5,051 nt of DNA from Gammaproteobacteria bacterium (GCA_013041975.1 JABDQZ010000272.1:1-5051); one strand, 5' to 3'. Positions 1 to 4,839 are shown, numbered from the stretch's first letter. The notes: generated by a model from the letters alone, not told the origin. Translations and numbers: made by a program.

Positions 1-275
1 AGTTTAGCATCTGTTATATCCAAGTGTTCATAAAGGTGTTTAGAATGCACGTTTTTCAGCATAAAGCGCCTACCGGCGTTTCAGAAATAAATTCCTATCG
101 CTGGACGCTATTTACTGAATAGCACTCATCGGCACTATATTCAGGGTGAAGCCAGATACCGGTGGGTAGCGCACGCCTCATTGCTCTCAGATTAAAGAAA
201 TATCCACAAATTATTCCTGCTGATTAAAAACTCAACAAAAATATTAAAGTAATATTAAAAAGAGTCGTTAAACAA
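1..275. other. Left-edge region without a convincing gene; possible decayed coding sequence
   Basis: No confident gene. Three short frames overlap here. A plus-strand frame is open from the window edge to a TAG at 120-122; inside it an ATG at 45 has an AAGGTG ribosome-binding-like site 6 nt upstream and would give 25 residues. A second plus frame (91-195) contains a stretch reading HRHYIQGEARYRWVA. On the minus strand an ATG at 181 opens a 28-residue frame ending at 95. A 7-bp hairpin (64-70 with 75-81, loop TACC, one G-T pair) lies inside, without a T tract. From about 200 the sequence becomes AT-rich, with two copies of ATATTAAA (241-248 and 252-259) just ahead of the next gene; these may belong to its promoter. 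The overlapping short frames could be a decayed gene or chance. I cannot assign a family. Confidence 0.3.
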
Positions 276-302
276 TTGCCGTTAATCACCTGGGTTAAAT
301 TA

Positions 303-506
303 ATGTTGGGTAAAAATAAAAAATACGTCGAATGGATACGTATGCCAACTCAAGATAAGGTATATCTAATTACAGCGTACCAAAAATATGAAAATTTCTT
401 CAGATCACCTGCTGACTGTCACCAGAAAGTTGATGATTTTCAAGGATGGTTACTCAAACGCGGAGTTAAAAAGCAATTAGCTAAACAAGATTTGCTGGTT
501 ACTTAA
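303..506 (+). CDS. Small hypothetical protein (67 aa from ATG; 76 aa from an upstream TTG)
   Basis: I do not recognise this family. The frame runs to a TAA at 504-506. I use the ATG at 303. A TTG at 276 would add nine residues, and the ATG at 342, preceded by GGA at a reasonable distance, would leave 54; none has a strong ribosome binding site. The product is soluble-looking, basic and rich in Lys, Tyr and Trp, with no signal peptide or membrane segment. The centre and C-terminus (KYVEWIRM, then AYQKYENFF, SPADCHQKVDDF, GWLLKRGVKK) look like two or three amphipathic helices with one cysteine. Composition and codon use look like real coding sequence rather than a shadow frame. The gene stands alone: no same-strand partner lies within 300 bases on either side of it in the window, and no T-tailed terminator follows. 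It could be a small cytoplasmic or nucleic-acid-associated protein, but that would be a guess. Confidence 0.55.
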   Translation: MLGKNKKYVEWIRMPTQDKVYLITAYQKYENFFRSPADCHQKVDDFQGWLLKRGVKKQLAKQDLLVT

Positions 507-591
507 TAAATTGACAGAATTATATGATGCCTGTTGTTGCTGAGAATAGGAACTCATTGAAAAACGTTATTCTTTAGTCCCTAATTCTAAT

Positions 592-708
592 TTAGGGGGG
601 AAACACCATAATAACCCATGCACCTTCCGTTCTAAGAGAGACCCAGCCTTCTGCCAGGTAATGTTTCCATGCTGGACTATTCATTGGAACACAGATTCTT
701 CTAGCCAT
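592..708 (-). CDS. Small hypothetical protein, 38 aa
   Basis: A minus-strand ATG at 708 opens 38 codons ending in TAA at 592-594. A GAGG box sits 6 nt upstream of the ATG, the best ribosome binding site in the left half of the window, and it decides this start. The product begins MARRICVPMNSPAWKHY, continues LAEGWVSLRTEGAWV and ends IMVFPP. It has one Cys, three Trp and a compact aromatic pattern without a membrane segment or signal peptide. Such a Trp-rich, well-spaced sequence is unlikely in a random frame, so I think it is a real small protein. I do not recognise the family. Just past the stop, CCCTAA (579-584 region) and TTAGGG form a 6-bp inverted repeat without a T tract, so termination is unclear. 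A separate minus-strand terminator at 866-891 lies upstream, implying the gene has its own promoter between 709 and 865; I could not pick one out. Confidence 0.5.
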   Translation of the reverse strand: MARRICVPMNSPAWKHYLAEGWVSLRTEGAWVIMVFPP

Positions 709-865
709 ATCAATCCTCACTTGTGAACTATCACATTCCGTTTGAGTTTAAAGGCTTTATAGAATTCAAAATGCATAAATCAGACCAGTAAATTACTTTT
801 GCTGATAATTCAATCACTAACTGCCCTGTTGTTTAAGAACACTGATGCAAACAAGGAAAATTCGT

Positions 866-891
866 AAAAAAAAGTGACACTTTTCTGTCAC
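866..891 (-). terminator. Rho-independent terminator, minus strand
   Basis: Read on the minus strand, GTGACA (891-886) pairs with TGTCAC (879-874) around a six-base loop GAAAAG, and eight T residues follow (873-866). The plus strand has only a short mixed tail, so the direction is minus. No minus-strand protein gene ends just upstream, which suggests that it ends an untranslated RNA or a longer transcript from beyond 957. Confidence 0.65.
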
Positions 892-957
892 GCTTTATGC
901 AGCGCACTACAATTTTCCTCGACAATTTATAACTCATCGTGTCCGTTAGCGCATAAA
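866..957 (-). ncRNA. Candidate small RNA: bulged hairpin plus terminator
   Basis: On the minus strand, TTTATGCGC (957-949) can pair with the segment at 903-894, which reads GC, a single extra T, then GCATAAA. This gives a 9-bp stem with one bulged base closing a loop of about 45 nt. A smaller GACA/TGTC pairing lies within that loop. Only two bases separate this hairpin from the terminator at 891-866. Two consecutive hairpins ending in a U8 tail are the usual shape of the 3' half of an Hfq-type bacterial small RNA. I found no clear sigma-70 promoter just beyond 957, so the 5' end is unknown; 957 is only the edge of the structure. It could also be the 3' UTR of an unseen gene. Confidence 0.3.
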
Positions 958-1092
958 CTACCGATACCTGGCAGATACAGTTGGACTGATTGCTCACTGG
1001 GTCGCTTACTTTCCAGGCCTAGGATATTTACTAAGTTCTAGAGTATTCATCCCAATAGCCCTTCACTTTCCCAACGACTAGTATGTTAATCA

Positions 1093-1169
1093 AGTTTCAG
1101 AGCTCCCGATTCTTTGGAATTTACTCATCTTGACCTTCGTTAATTCGAGGGTCTTTTGTTTCTGAAACT
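1093..1169. repeat. 9-bp inverted repeat enclosing a terminator
   Basis: AGTTTCAGA at 1093-1101 and its exact reverse complement TCTGAAACT at 1161-1169 flank the terminator hairpin at 1132-1153. The right arm begins at the end of the terminator T tract. In RNA the two arms could form a long-range stem. As DNA they could be the ends of a short inserted repeat, but I see no target-site duplication. Confidence 0.4.
1132..1161 (+). terminator. Rho-independent terminator, plus strand
   Basis: GACCTTCG (1132-1139) pairs with CGAGGGTC (1146-1153), 8 bp including one G-T pair, around a six-base loop TTAATT. The tail TTTTGTTT follows at 1154-1161. No plus-strand protein gene ends upstream, so the terminated transcript is unidentified. 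Confidence 0.6.
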
Positions 1170-1231
1170 CAATTCATTACAAGATGATTCAGATCAAAGA
1201 AACTTCTGATGATTAGTCCTATAGTATTTAA

Positions 1232-1331
1232 CAGTCCCTTCTTACTAGAGGGATCGGGTACTGAAGCCTCCTCCAACAGTGCCATATCGACGTAAGCCTA
1301 GCTGCCTATTCGCTGGGCTTTTGTCTTTTTG
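1232..1331 (+). ncRNA. Candidate small RNA with an anti-Shine-Dalgarno loop
   Basis: A -10-like TATAGT (1220-1225, one mismatch to consensus) would place the 5' end near 1232; no good -35 is visible. The following 100 nt fold into three elements. The first is a short hairpin TCCCT/AGGGA (1235-1239 with 1249-1253). The second is a 7-bp hairpin GGTACTG/CAGTGCC (1257-1263 with 1277-1283, one G-T pair) with a 13-nt loop containing CCTCCTCC at 1267-1274. The third is a strong terminator (1294-1331). A fully exposed CCUCCUCC is complementary to the ribosome-binding purine tract of mRNAs and imitates the 3' end of 16S rRNA. Loops with this motif are known in alphaproteobacterial CcsR/cuckoo-type small RNAs and are used for translational repression. 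Here the role is inferred from structure only. The RNA would end 67 bases before the membrane-protein gene. Confidence 0.4.
1294..1331 (+). terminator. Rho-independent terminator, plus strand
   Basis: AAGCCTAGC (1294-1302) pairs with GCTGGGCTT (1312-1320), 9 bp with one G-T pair, around a nine-base loop. The tail is TTGTCTTTTT (1321-1330). Position and strand fit the 3' end of the candidate small RNA starting near 1232. It also isolates the downstream membrane-protein gene from upstream transcription. Confidence 0.7.
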
Positions 1332-1398
1332 TAACACTTGAACTGCCCTACCCTGTTGAAATCTAGTTAGACGAGTACTCCCGTTTAATTCTGACCTT

Positions 1399-1884
1399 GT
1401 GGACTCTCTCCCTATGCTCTTTAATCTAACCCTGCTTGATGCGCTGATTATACTATTTGTACTTTTCAAGACGTTCAAGCCGCCTTCAGTTTCACTAGGT
1501 GACTCTCTACATGGGCTGATTTCAATCGTATTGATCATTGCGTTAATACTGGGCTTGAAATTAAACACTGAAATGAGAGGACTAGTAGCAGGTGTTGCTG
1601 ACATGATGAGCATCATCCCTGGACTGGGTTCAAAGTTACTGGTCATCATCGCTGCCTGGTACGTCATGCGGCTGATACGTAAGAAGCTAGGCTACTGGAT
1701 TGAAGGAATAATCCCCAAAACCAAACACAAAGCTATCACCCGTATTTCCGAAGTCATTCGATCTGTTCTGTTAGTGGCATTACTTCTTTGGGTATTCGAA
1801 GGTTTCTTTGAGACCAGTGCTGATACCCCTGTAGCTGTGAATGGCGTGAGAGCACTAGACTATTGGGTATCTAGCCGTCTTTGA
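1399..1884 (+). CDS. Four-helix inner-membrane protein, CvpA-like
   Basis: This 161-residue protein has four hydrophobic segments: about residues 7-24, 36-54, 76-93 and 119-137. Basic stretches follow the third (RLIRKKLGYW) and precede the fourth (KTKHK), and the C-terminal tail is soluble. Length, helix count, the opening LLDALIILFVLF and the mid-protein pattern resemble the CvpA (colicin V production) family of inner-membrane proteins, whose biochemical role is poorly defined. I see no strict signature, so the family is likely rather than certain. The start is doubtful: GTG at 1399 gives 161 residues and ATG at 1414 gives 156, both without a clear ribosome binding site, and an in-frame TAG at 1363 excludes a longer N-terminus. 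In E. coli cvpA is next to purF; nothing like that is present here. A terminator just upstream and 460 empty bases downstream suggest that it is transcribed alone. Confidence 0.7.
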   Translation: MDSLPMLFNLTLLDALIILFVLFKTFKPPSVSLGDSLHGLISIVLIIALILGLKLNTEMRGLVAGVADMMSIIPGLGSKLLVIIAAWYVMRLIRKKLGYWIEGIIPKTKHKAITRISEVIRSVLLVALLLWVFEGFFETSADTPVAVNGVRALDYWVSSRL

Positions 1885-1999
1885 AATATTACCAGACCAG
1901 GAACTACCCACCACACTACTAGTGGCCTGTAAAAGTTACCATATGGAATGTATGGTATTGCTCAAGGCAGGAGATGACTTTGAAACTGACCTTAAAAGA

Positions 2000-2011
2000 C
2001 CCTGATCAGGG
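2000..2011. repeat. Perfect 12-bp palindrome
   Basis: CCCTGATCAGGG is a perfect palindrome. As RNA it would give a 4-bp stem with a GATC loop, too short and without a proper T tract for a terminator. As DNA it could be a site for a dimeric binding protein. It contains one Dam site, GATC. Confidence 0.4.
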
Positions 2012-2246
2012 ATTATTATCCACCTTAAAGAAAACAAATTAAATTTCTAAGTCAAATTCGAATGAAGATTAATTCATTCATAGATAATAAATATGCGTTG
2101 TACGATTTTATTTCTTCCTATTGCTAGGTCTTGTAGTTTAAAATCCAATTAATCATGAAACGGTAAATACGGAAATGTTTCTGTATATCTGAACTGATTA
2201 CTGATTAATTTATCCATTTAACGATTGACCTAAAAATTGAATATTG

Positions 2247-2274
2247 TTGGGGCTGCGGGCTCTGACTAGATAAT
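2247..2274 (+). promoter_or_regulatory. Candidate sigma-70 promoter for the repeat lipoprotein
   Basis: The -10 element is GATAAT (2269-2274, five of six to consensus). A poor -35, TTGGGG (2247-2252), lies 16 nt upstream. Transcription would begin about 2281, exactly where the leader hairpin starts, giving a leader of about 67 nt. The weak -35 suggests that an activator may be needed. Confidence 0.35.
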
Positions 2275-2280
2275 ATTTTT

Positions 2281-2322
2281 CAGACTTTGACGGACACTGT
2301 TTATTTCGAAAGTGTAAGTCTG
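2281..2322 (+). promoter_or_regulatory. 5' leader hairpin of the lipoprotein mRNA
   Basis: CAGACTT (2281-2287) pairs with AAGTCTG (2316-2322). Inside, ACACT (2294-2298) pairs with AGTGT (2311-2315). The two stems stack on the 3' side and leave a six-base bulge TGACGG on the 5' side. The structure ends 15 bases before the Shine-Dalgarno AAGGA (2338-2342), which stays free. If the promoter at 2247-2274 is right, this is a 5'-terminal hairpin of the kind that stabilises long-lived mRNAs such as ompA. A sensory role is possible but not shown. Confidence 0.45.
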
Positions 2323-2347
2323 CGTCTTAATTAATTTAAGGATTACA

Positions 2348-3898
2348 ATGAATTCTAATAAGAAATTATTTTATGTTTTTACTGGTGCACTTGTTATTAC
2401 ACTAAGTGGCTGTAGCAGTACCATGCCTAAAGGTGATTTAGAGAAACAGCTCAAAATGACCGAAGAGGAAAATCAAGCACTAAAATCGCAACTTCAAACA
2501 CGGACGAATGAAATATCAGAGCGTGACCAACTTCTGGAAAGTTACCGGTCACAATCATCGACTACCGGCATCAGCAGTAATCTACTGCCTCCTAGTGCAA
2601 AACCAGGTGAATGTTTTGCGCGTGTATGGGTGCCGGCCACTTATAAGACTAAAACGCAGGACGTACTCGTCAAAGAACAGAGTGAACGTGTAGAACTCAT
2701 ACCTGCCAGATATGAGATGGTCGAAGAAAGTGTTTTGGTAAAAGAGGCTTCCAGTCGTATGGAAGAAGTACCTGCTGTATACGGAACAGAATCTGAAACA
2801 CTGCTGGTTAAACCAGAAGCTTTAGTATGGAAAACAAGCCTGGATAAAAATGGCATACCAGCAAGTCAGGAGTTACTGGCTACAGCCAAGAAATACGGTA
2901 TTAACCTAGATTCTGCCAAGCCTGGCATGTGTTACCATGAGCATTATCGACCAGCTCAATTCACTACTGAAAAACAGCAAGTTTTGGTGAGCGAGGCTTC
3001 TGAAAACGTTGATGTAGTAGCCGCAAAATACAAGTATGTTGAAAAACAGGTTTTAGTTAGTGAAGCTTCAACACAATTGAAAGAAATACCAGCTGTTTAT
3101 GGTTGGGAAGAAGAAACGGTAATCGATAAACCAGCACATACCGTCTGGAAAAAAGGAACCGGTCCCATCCAACGTATTGACGAGGCCACCGGTGAGATTA
3201 TGTGTTTAGTTGAAGTGCCTGCTACATATAAAACCATTCGCAAGCGTGTACTGAAATCACCCGCCGGTACAGAGACGATTGAAATACCAGCTAAGTATAA
3301 AACCGTTAAAGTTCGTGTATTAGCCGAAAATCCAAAAGAAGTTAAGACACAGATTCCTGCCCAGTACAAAACGGTTGATGTGACGCAAAAAGTTGCTGAT
3401 GCATCTTTCGTCTGGCATGAAGTTCACAATATGCAAGAGCCTGCAACGACACGTACCGGTGCCAAAATCTGTTTGACTAAACAGCCTGCGGTTTACAAGA
3501 CTGTAAAACGTAGAGTCGTTAAAACGCCTGCCTCGACACGCAAGATTGATATTCCTGCGGAGTACAAGTCGGTGAAGGTTCGCAAGCTTGTTTCCAAGCC
3601 GGAGGAGAAGCGTATTCTTATACCAGCTGAATATAAAACCATTACCTTGCAGGATCTGGATAAAGACGGCTACATGGAATGGCGCTCTATTCTTTGTGAG
3701 ACCAACATGACTGGAAGACGTATCAGTGCTATACAGTCTGCTCTTAAAAAAGCAGGTTATAACCCTGGACCAATTGATGGCGTTATTGGTGAGCAGACTA
3801 TAATAGCTGTCAATGCATTTCAAAAAGATAAAGGTTTACCCGTTGATAAATACCTTAATCTTGAAACATTGAAAGCATTGGGTGTATCTGCGCGTTAA
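2348..3898 (+). CDS. Repeat-rich lipoprotein with C-terminal peptidoglycan-binding domain (516 aa)
   Basis: This is a secreted lipoprotein that probably links the outer membrane to peptidoglycan. Residues 1-21 form a type II signal peptide with lipobox LSGC; Cys22 is the lipidation site and Ser at +2 favours the outer membrane. Residues 29-70 are charged and heptad-like, probably a coiled coil. Residues 96-445 hold twelve copies of a 23-residue repeat (core P-A-x-Y, then a charged, Val-rich strand) in four blocks of three. Each block is preceded by a Cys (89, 195, 286, 375) and followed by a Trp (161, 267, 356, 445). Residues 451-513 match the PG_binding_1 fold (IQSALKKAGYNPGPIDGVIG, then AVNAFQKDKGLPV). 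The ATG at 2348 has AAGGA five bases upstream. It appears monocistronic, with its own promoter, leader hairpin and terminator. I recognise the architecture but no named gene; the peptidoglycan domain is secure and the tether role is inferred. Confidence 0.93.
   Translation: MNSNKKLFYVFTGALVITLSGCSSTMPKGDLEKQLKMTEEENQALKSQLQTRTNEISERDQLLESYRSQSSTTGISSNLLPPSAKPGECFARVWVPATYKTKTQDVLVKEQSERVELIPARYEMVEESVLVKEASSRMEEVPAVYGTESETLLVKPEALVWKTSLDKNGIPASQELLATAKKYGINLDSAKPGMCYHEHYRPAQFTTEKQQVLVSEASENVDVVAAKYKYVEKQVLVSEASTQLKEIPAVYGWEEETVIDKPAHTVWKKGTGPIQRIDEATGEIMCLVEVPATYKTIRKRVLKSPAGTETIEIPAKYKTVKVRVLAENPKEVKTQIPAQYKTVDVTQKVADASFVWHEVHNMQEPATTRTGAKICLTKQPAVYKTVKRRVVKTPASTRKIDIPAEYKSVKVRKLVSKPEEKRILIPAEYKTITLQDLDKDGYMEWRSILCETNMTGRRISAIQSALKKAGYNPGPIDGVIGEQTIIAVNAFQKDKGLPVDKYLNLETLKALGVSAR
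2633..3682 (+). repeat. Coding repeats: four blocks of three 23-residue units
   Basis: The P-A-x-Y/F motif starts at residues 96, 119, 142; 202, 225, 248; 291, 314, 337; and 380, 403, 426. The step is exactly 23 in all eight within-block intervals. Residue 225 has Ala in place of Pro. Block-to-block distances are 106, 89 and 89 residues; the first is longer because of a 17-residue insertion (around 168-187). Blocks 1 and 2 are acidic with VLVKEAS/VLVSEAS connections, whereas blocks 3 and 4 are basic with KTVKVR-type strands. This suggests an ancestral three-repeat block duplicated stepwise. DNA identity between blocks is low, so the duplication is old. Confidence 0.9.
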
Positions 3899-3920
3899 AA
3901 CTAAATGTTGATAAACTACG

Positions 3921-3948
3921 AATCCCCGCTTTAGCGGGGATTTTTTTT
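3921..3948 (+). terminator. Rho-independent terminator of the lipoprotein gene
   Basis: AATCCCCGC (3921-3929) pairs perfectly with GCGGGGATT (3934-3942) around the loop TTTA, and the T run spans 3941-3948. It lies 22 bases after the TAA at 3896-3898. Confidence 0.95.
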
Positions 3949-4076
3949 GTTACACAAAACCAATTTAACTTCATTGTGACCTATACCATCAAGCAAACAC
4001 GAAGAATTGATTTGACTATAAGAGTTTCCTGAGATACTTCTCGATAAGGAAGGTATCAAAATAATTTCAGTAGTAC

Positions 4077-4101
4077 AAAAAAAGCCCACCGAAGTGGGCT
4101 T
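4077..4101 (-). terminator. Rho-independent terminator of the YidB-like gene, minus strand
   Basis: On the minus strand, AAGCCCAC (4101-4094) pairs with GTGGGCTT (4089-4082) around a TTCG loop closed by C-G, the very stable UUCG tetraloop. The run of T ends at 4077. It lies 87 bases beyond the stop of the convergent gene at 4189. The bases between it and the plus-strand terminator ending at 3948 hold no gene that I can support. Confidence 0.93.
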
Positions 4102-4188
4102 AATCAAATCATAAATCATTAATAGTGTATCCAGCGCGTTTTTCCTTTGCTTGATTAAAGATTTATTCCGGCAATAATAAATAACGAA

Positions 4189-4620
4189 TTAGCTAAAAAA
4201 ACCTTTTGCAAGATTAATCGCATCACCAGGTCCACCTATAGAATCTAACAATGAACCCCCACTACTTGAACTGTCGATCATTTTTGGAAGAGCATCTGCC
4301 AAACCGTCTACTGCTTCGTTTTCATTCAGGTTGAGTTCTGAAGCAAATTTGGCAACATTATCGTTTCCAAATAAGTTAGTGATTTCGTTTCCCGAGATGG
4401 ACTTATTTTCACCATCACCTAGCCATGATTGTAGCGAATCACCGATATTACCACTTTGTAAAATACCCATTAGTGAAGCAATGTTAAATCCTTCGCCTCC
4501 CGATAATGCAGAAAAAGCTGAGGTGACGGAAGATATATCCAGATTGCTACCCGCGTCCCCAGAACCTTTACTATCAATAAACGCTTTAGCACCGATTTTA
4601 ATAATTTCGCTCATATCCAT
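4189..4620 (-). CDS. YidB-like protein, DUF937 family (143 aa)
   Basis: This matches the YidB/DUF937 family, whose function is unknown. E. coli YidB is of similar length (about 130 residues). The diagnostic part is residues 54-85, reading LQSGNIGDSLQSWLG, a short polar turn, then SISGNEITNLFG; compare LQSGGLGAILSTWLSN and SVSGEQLESALG in YidB as I remember it. The LPKMID helix (111-116) and the closing hydrophobic helix (LAKGFF) also agree. The N-terminus (MDMSEIIKIGAKAF) is a short helix followed by a Gly/Ser/Asp-rich linker (17-28). There is no signal peptide and no membrane segment, so it is probably cytoplasmic. I use the first ATG (4620); the second, two codons later, is equally possible because neither has a strong ribosome binding site. 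It may be co-transcribed with the small gene 81 bases upstream or have its own weak promoter in that gap. It ends in a run of seven T coding for Phe-Phe. Confidence 0.88.
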   Translation of the reverse strand: MDMSEIIKIGAKAFIDSKGSGDAGSNLDISSVTSAFSALSGGEGFNIASLMGILQSGNIGDSLQSWLGDGENKSISGNEITNLFGNDNVAKFASELNLNENEAVDGLADALPKMIDSSSSGGSLLDSIGGPGDAINLAKGFFS

Positions 4621-4701
4621 AAATATTTACTCAGTTTGATAATTAAAAATAGATTAACTTAGAGTAATCTTTTTTTGTGTATTTTAGCAACAATGAATTT
4701 A

Positions 4702-4836
4702 TTAATTTGAGTCGGGAATTTTGTCTCTAGAGGCGACATTCAGGCTGATGACACCAACTTCATCTGTGCTGATAAGCAGTGAATTGAAGTCTTTACGACT
4801 AAAACCATCTTTGAGATAGATACAGCACTGTTTCAT
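4702..4836 (-). CDS. Small hypothetical protein (44 aa; 51 aa from an upstream ATG)
   Basis: I do not recognise this family. The minus-strand frame closes with TAA at 4702-4704. Three ATGs are possible: 4857, 4839 and 4836. I choose 4836 because AGGA (4846-4843) lies 6 nt upstream of it, while 4857 has no ribosome binding site and the likely promoter (4888-4861) would start transcription at about 4854, after the first ATG. The protein begins MKQCCIYLKDGFSRKDF and continues NSLLISTDEVGVISL. It carries a CC pair near the N-terminus, a basic segment, then a Val/Ile/Leu strand and a polar tail. There is no signal peptide or membrane helix, so it is probably cytoplasmic. It lies 81 bases upstream of the YidB-like gene on the same strand and is divergent from the secreted protein at 4904, with shared regulatory DNA between. 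Confidence 0.5.
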   Translation of the reverse strand: MKQCCIYLKDGFSRKDFNSLLISTDEVGVISLNVASRDKIPDSN

Positions 4837-4839
4837 CAT

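Larger units (their letters stand above)
709..1398. other. Gene-poor 690-bp region rich in terminators and hairpins
   Basis: No protein gene longer than about 30 codons is convincing here. Short minus-strand frames exist, for example a 14-codon frame beginning MNTLELSKYP and a 12-codon frame beginning MSKFQRIG preceded by AAGG, but these are too short to support. What stands out is RNA-type structure: a minus-strand terminator with an adjoining bulged hairpin (866-957), a plus-strand terminator at 1132-1161 enclosed by a 9-bp inverted repeat, and a candidate small RNA ending in a second plus-strand terminator (1232-1331). These are listed separately. The stretches 709-865 and about 960-1090 show nothing I can name. 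Confidence 0.55.
1885..2347. other. Intergenic region upstream of the repeat lipoprotein gene
   Basis: There is no convincing gene. The best short frame is ATG 1974 to TAA 2042 (22 codons, beginning MTLKLTLKDPDQG) with AAGG 6 nt upstream; a second overlapping frame from ATG 1943 gives 20 codons ending DFETDLKRP. Neither can be supported further. Structured elements are an inverted repeat TACCATA/TATGGTA (1937-1943 and 1951-1957), the palindrome at 2000-2011, a 7-bp inverted repeat GATTTTA/TAAAATC (2104-2110 and 2139-2145) enclosing CCTA/TAGG, an 8-bp hairpin ATACGGAA/TTCTGTAT (2167-2174 and 2179-2186), and a tandem ACTGATT pair (2193-2206). From 2016 on it is AT-rich and probably regulatory for the gene at 2348. 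Confidence 0.5.

Noticed and set aside
894..957. Integron attC site
   Set aside because: The bulged hairpin and the GTTAGCG next to it recalled an attC site, but the R box does not fit GTTRRRY and no matching complementary box is present on the other side.
1245..1667. 140-codon open frame on the minus strand
   Set aside because: It lies opposite the membrane-protein gene and the candidate small RNA; its composition (many Ser, Met, Arg, Thr) is typical of an antisense shadow and it has no ribosome binding site that I can support.
1974..2042. 22-codon frame after AAGG (beginning MTLKLTLKDPD)
   Set aside because: Too short, overlaps another short frame and a palindrome, and nothing in the composition favours coding; mentioned only within the intergenic entry.
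2508..2693. 61-codon plus-strand frame inside the lipoprotein gene
   Set aside because: Out-of-frame shadow of the lipoprotein coding sequence with no start signal of its own.
2641..3823. Three minus-strand open frames (2641-2856, 3097-3369, 3320-3823)
   Set aside because: All lie inside the lipoprotein gene. Codon periodicity of the repeats on the plus strand keeps the opposite frames open; the translations show no domain.
3931..4119. 62-codon minus-strand frame between the two terminators
   Set aside because: It includes both terminator stems as coding sequence, and the product has no recognisable feature.
4331..4639. 102-codon plus-strand frame opposite the YidB-like gene
   Set aside because: The Ser/Pro-rich translation is the typical antisense of a Gly/Ser/Asp-rich protein; the minus-strand product matches a known family.
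4651..4676. AGATTA/TAATCT hairpin followed by seven T, terminator-like on the plus strand
   Set aside because: The stem is only 6 bp and entirely AT-rich apart from one pair, and no plus-strand gene precedes it. More likely AT-rich promoter DNA of the minus-strand genes.
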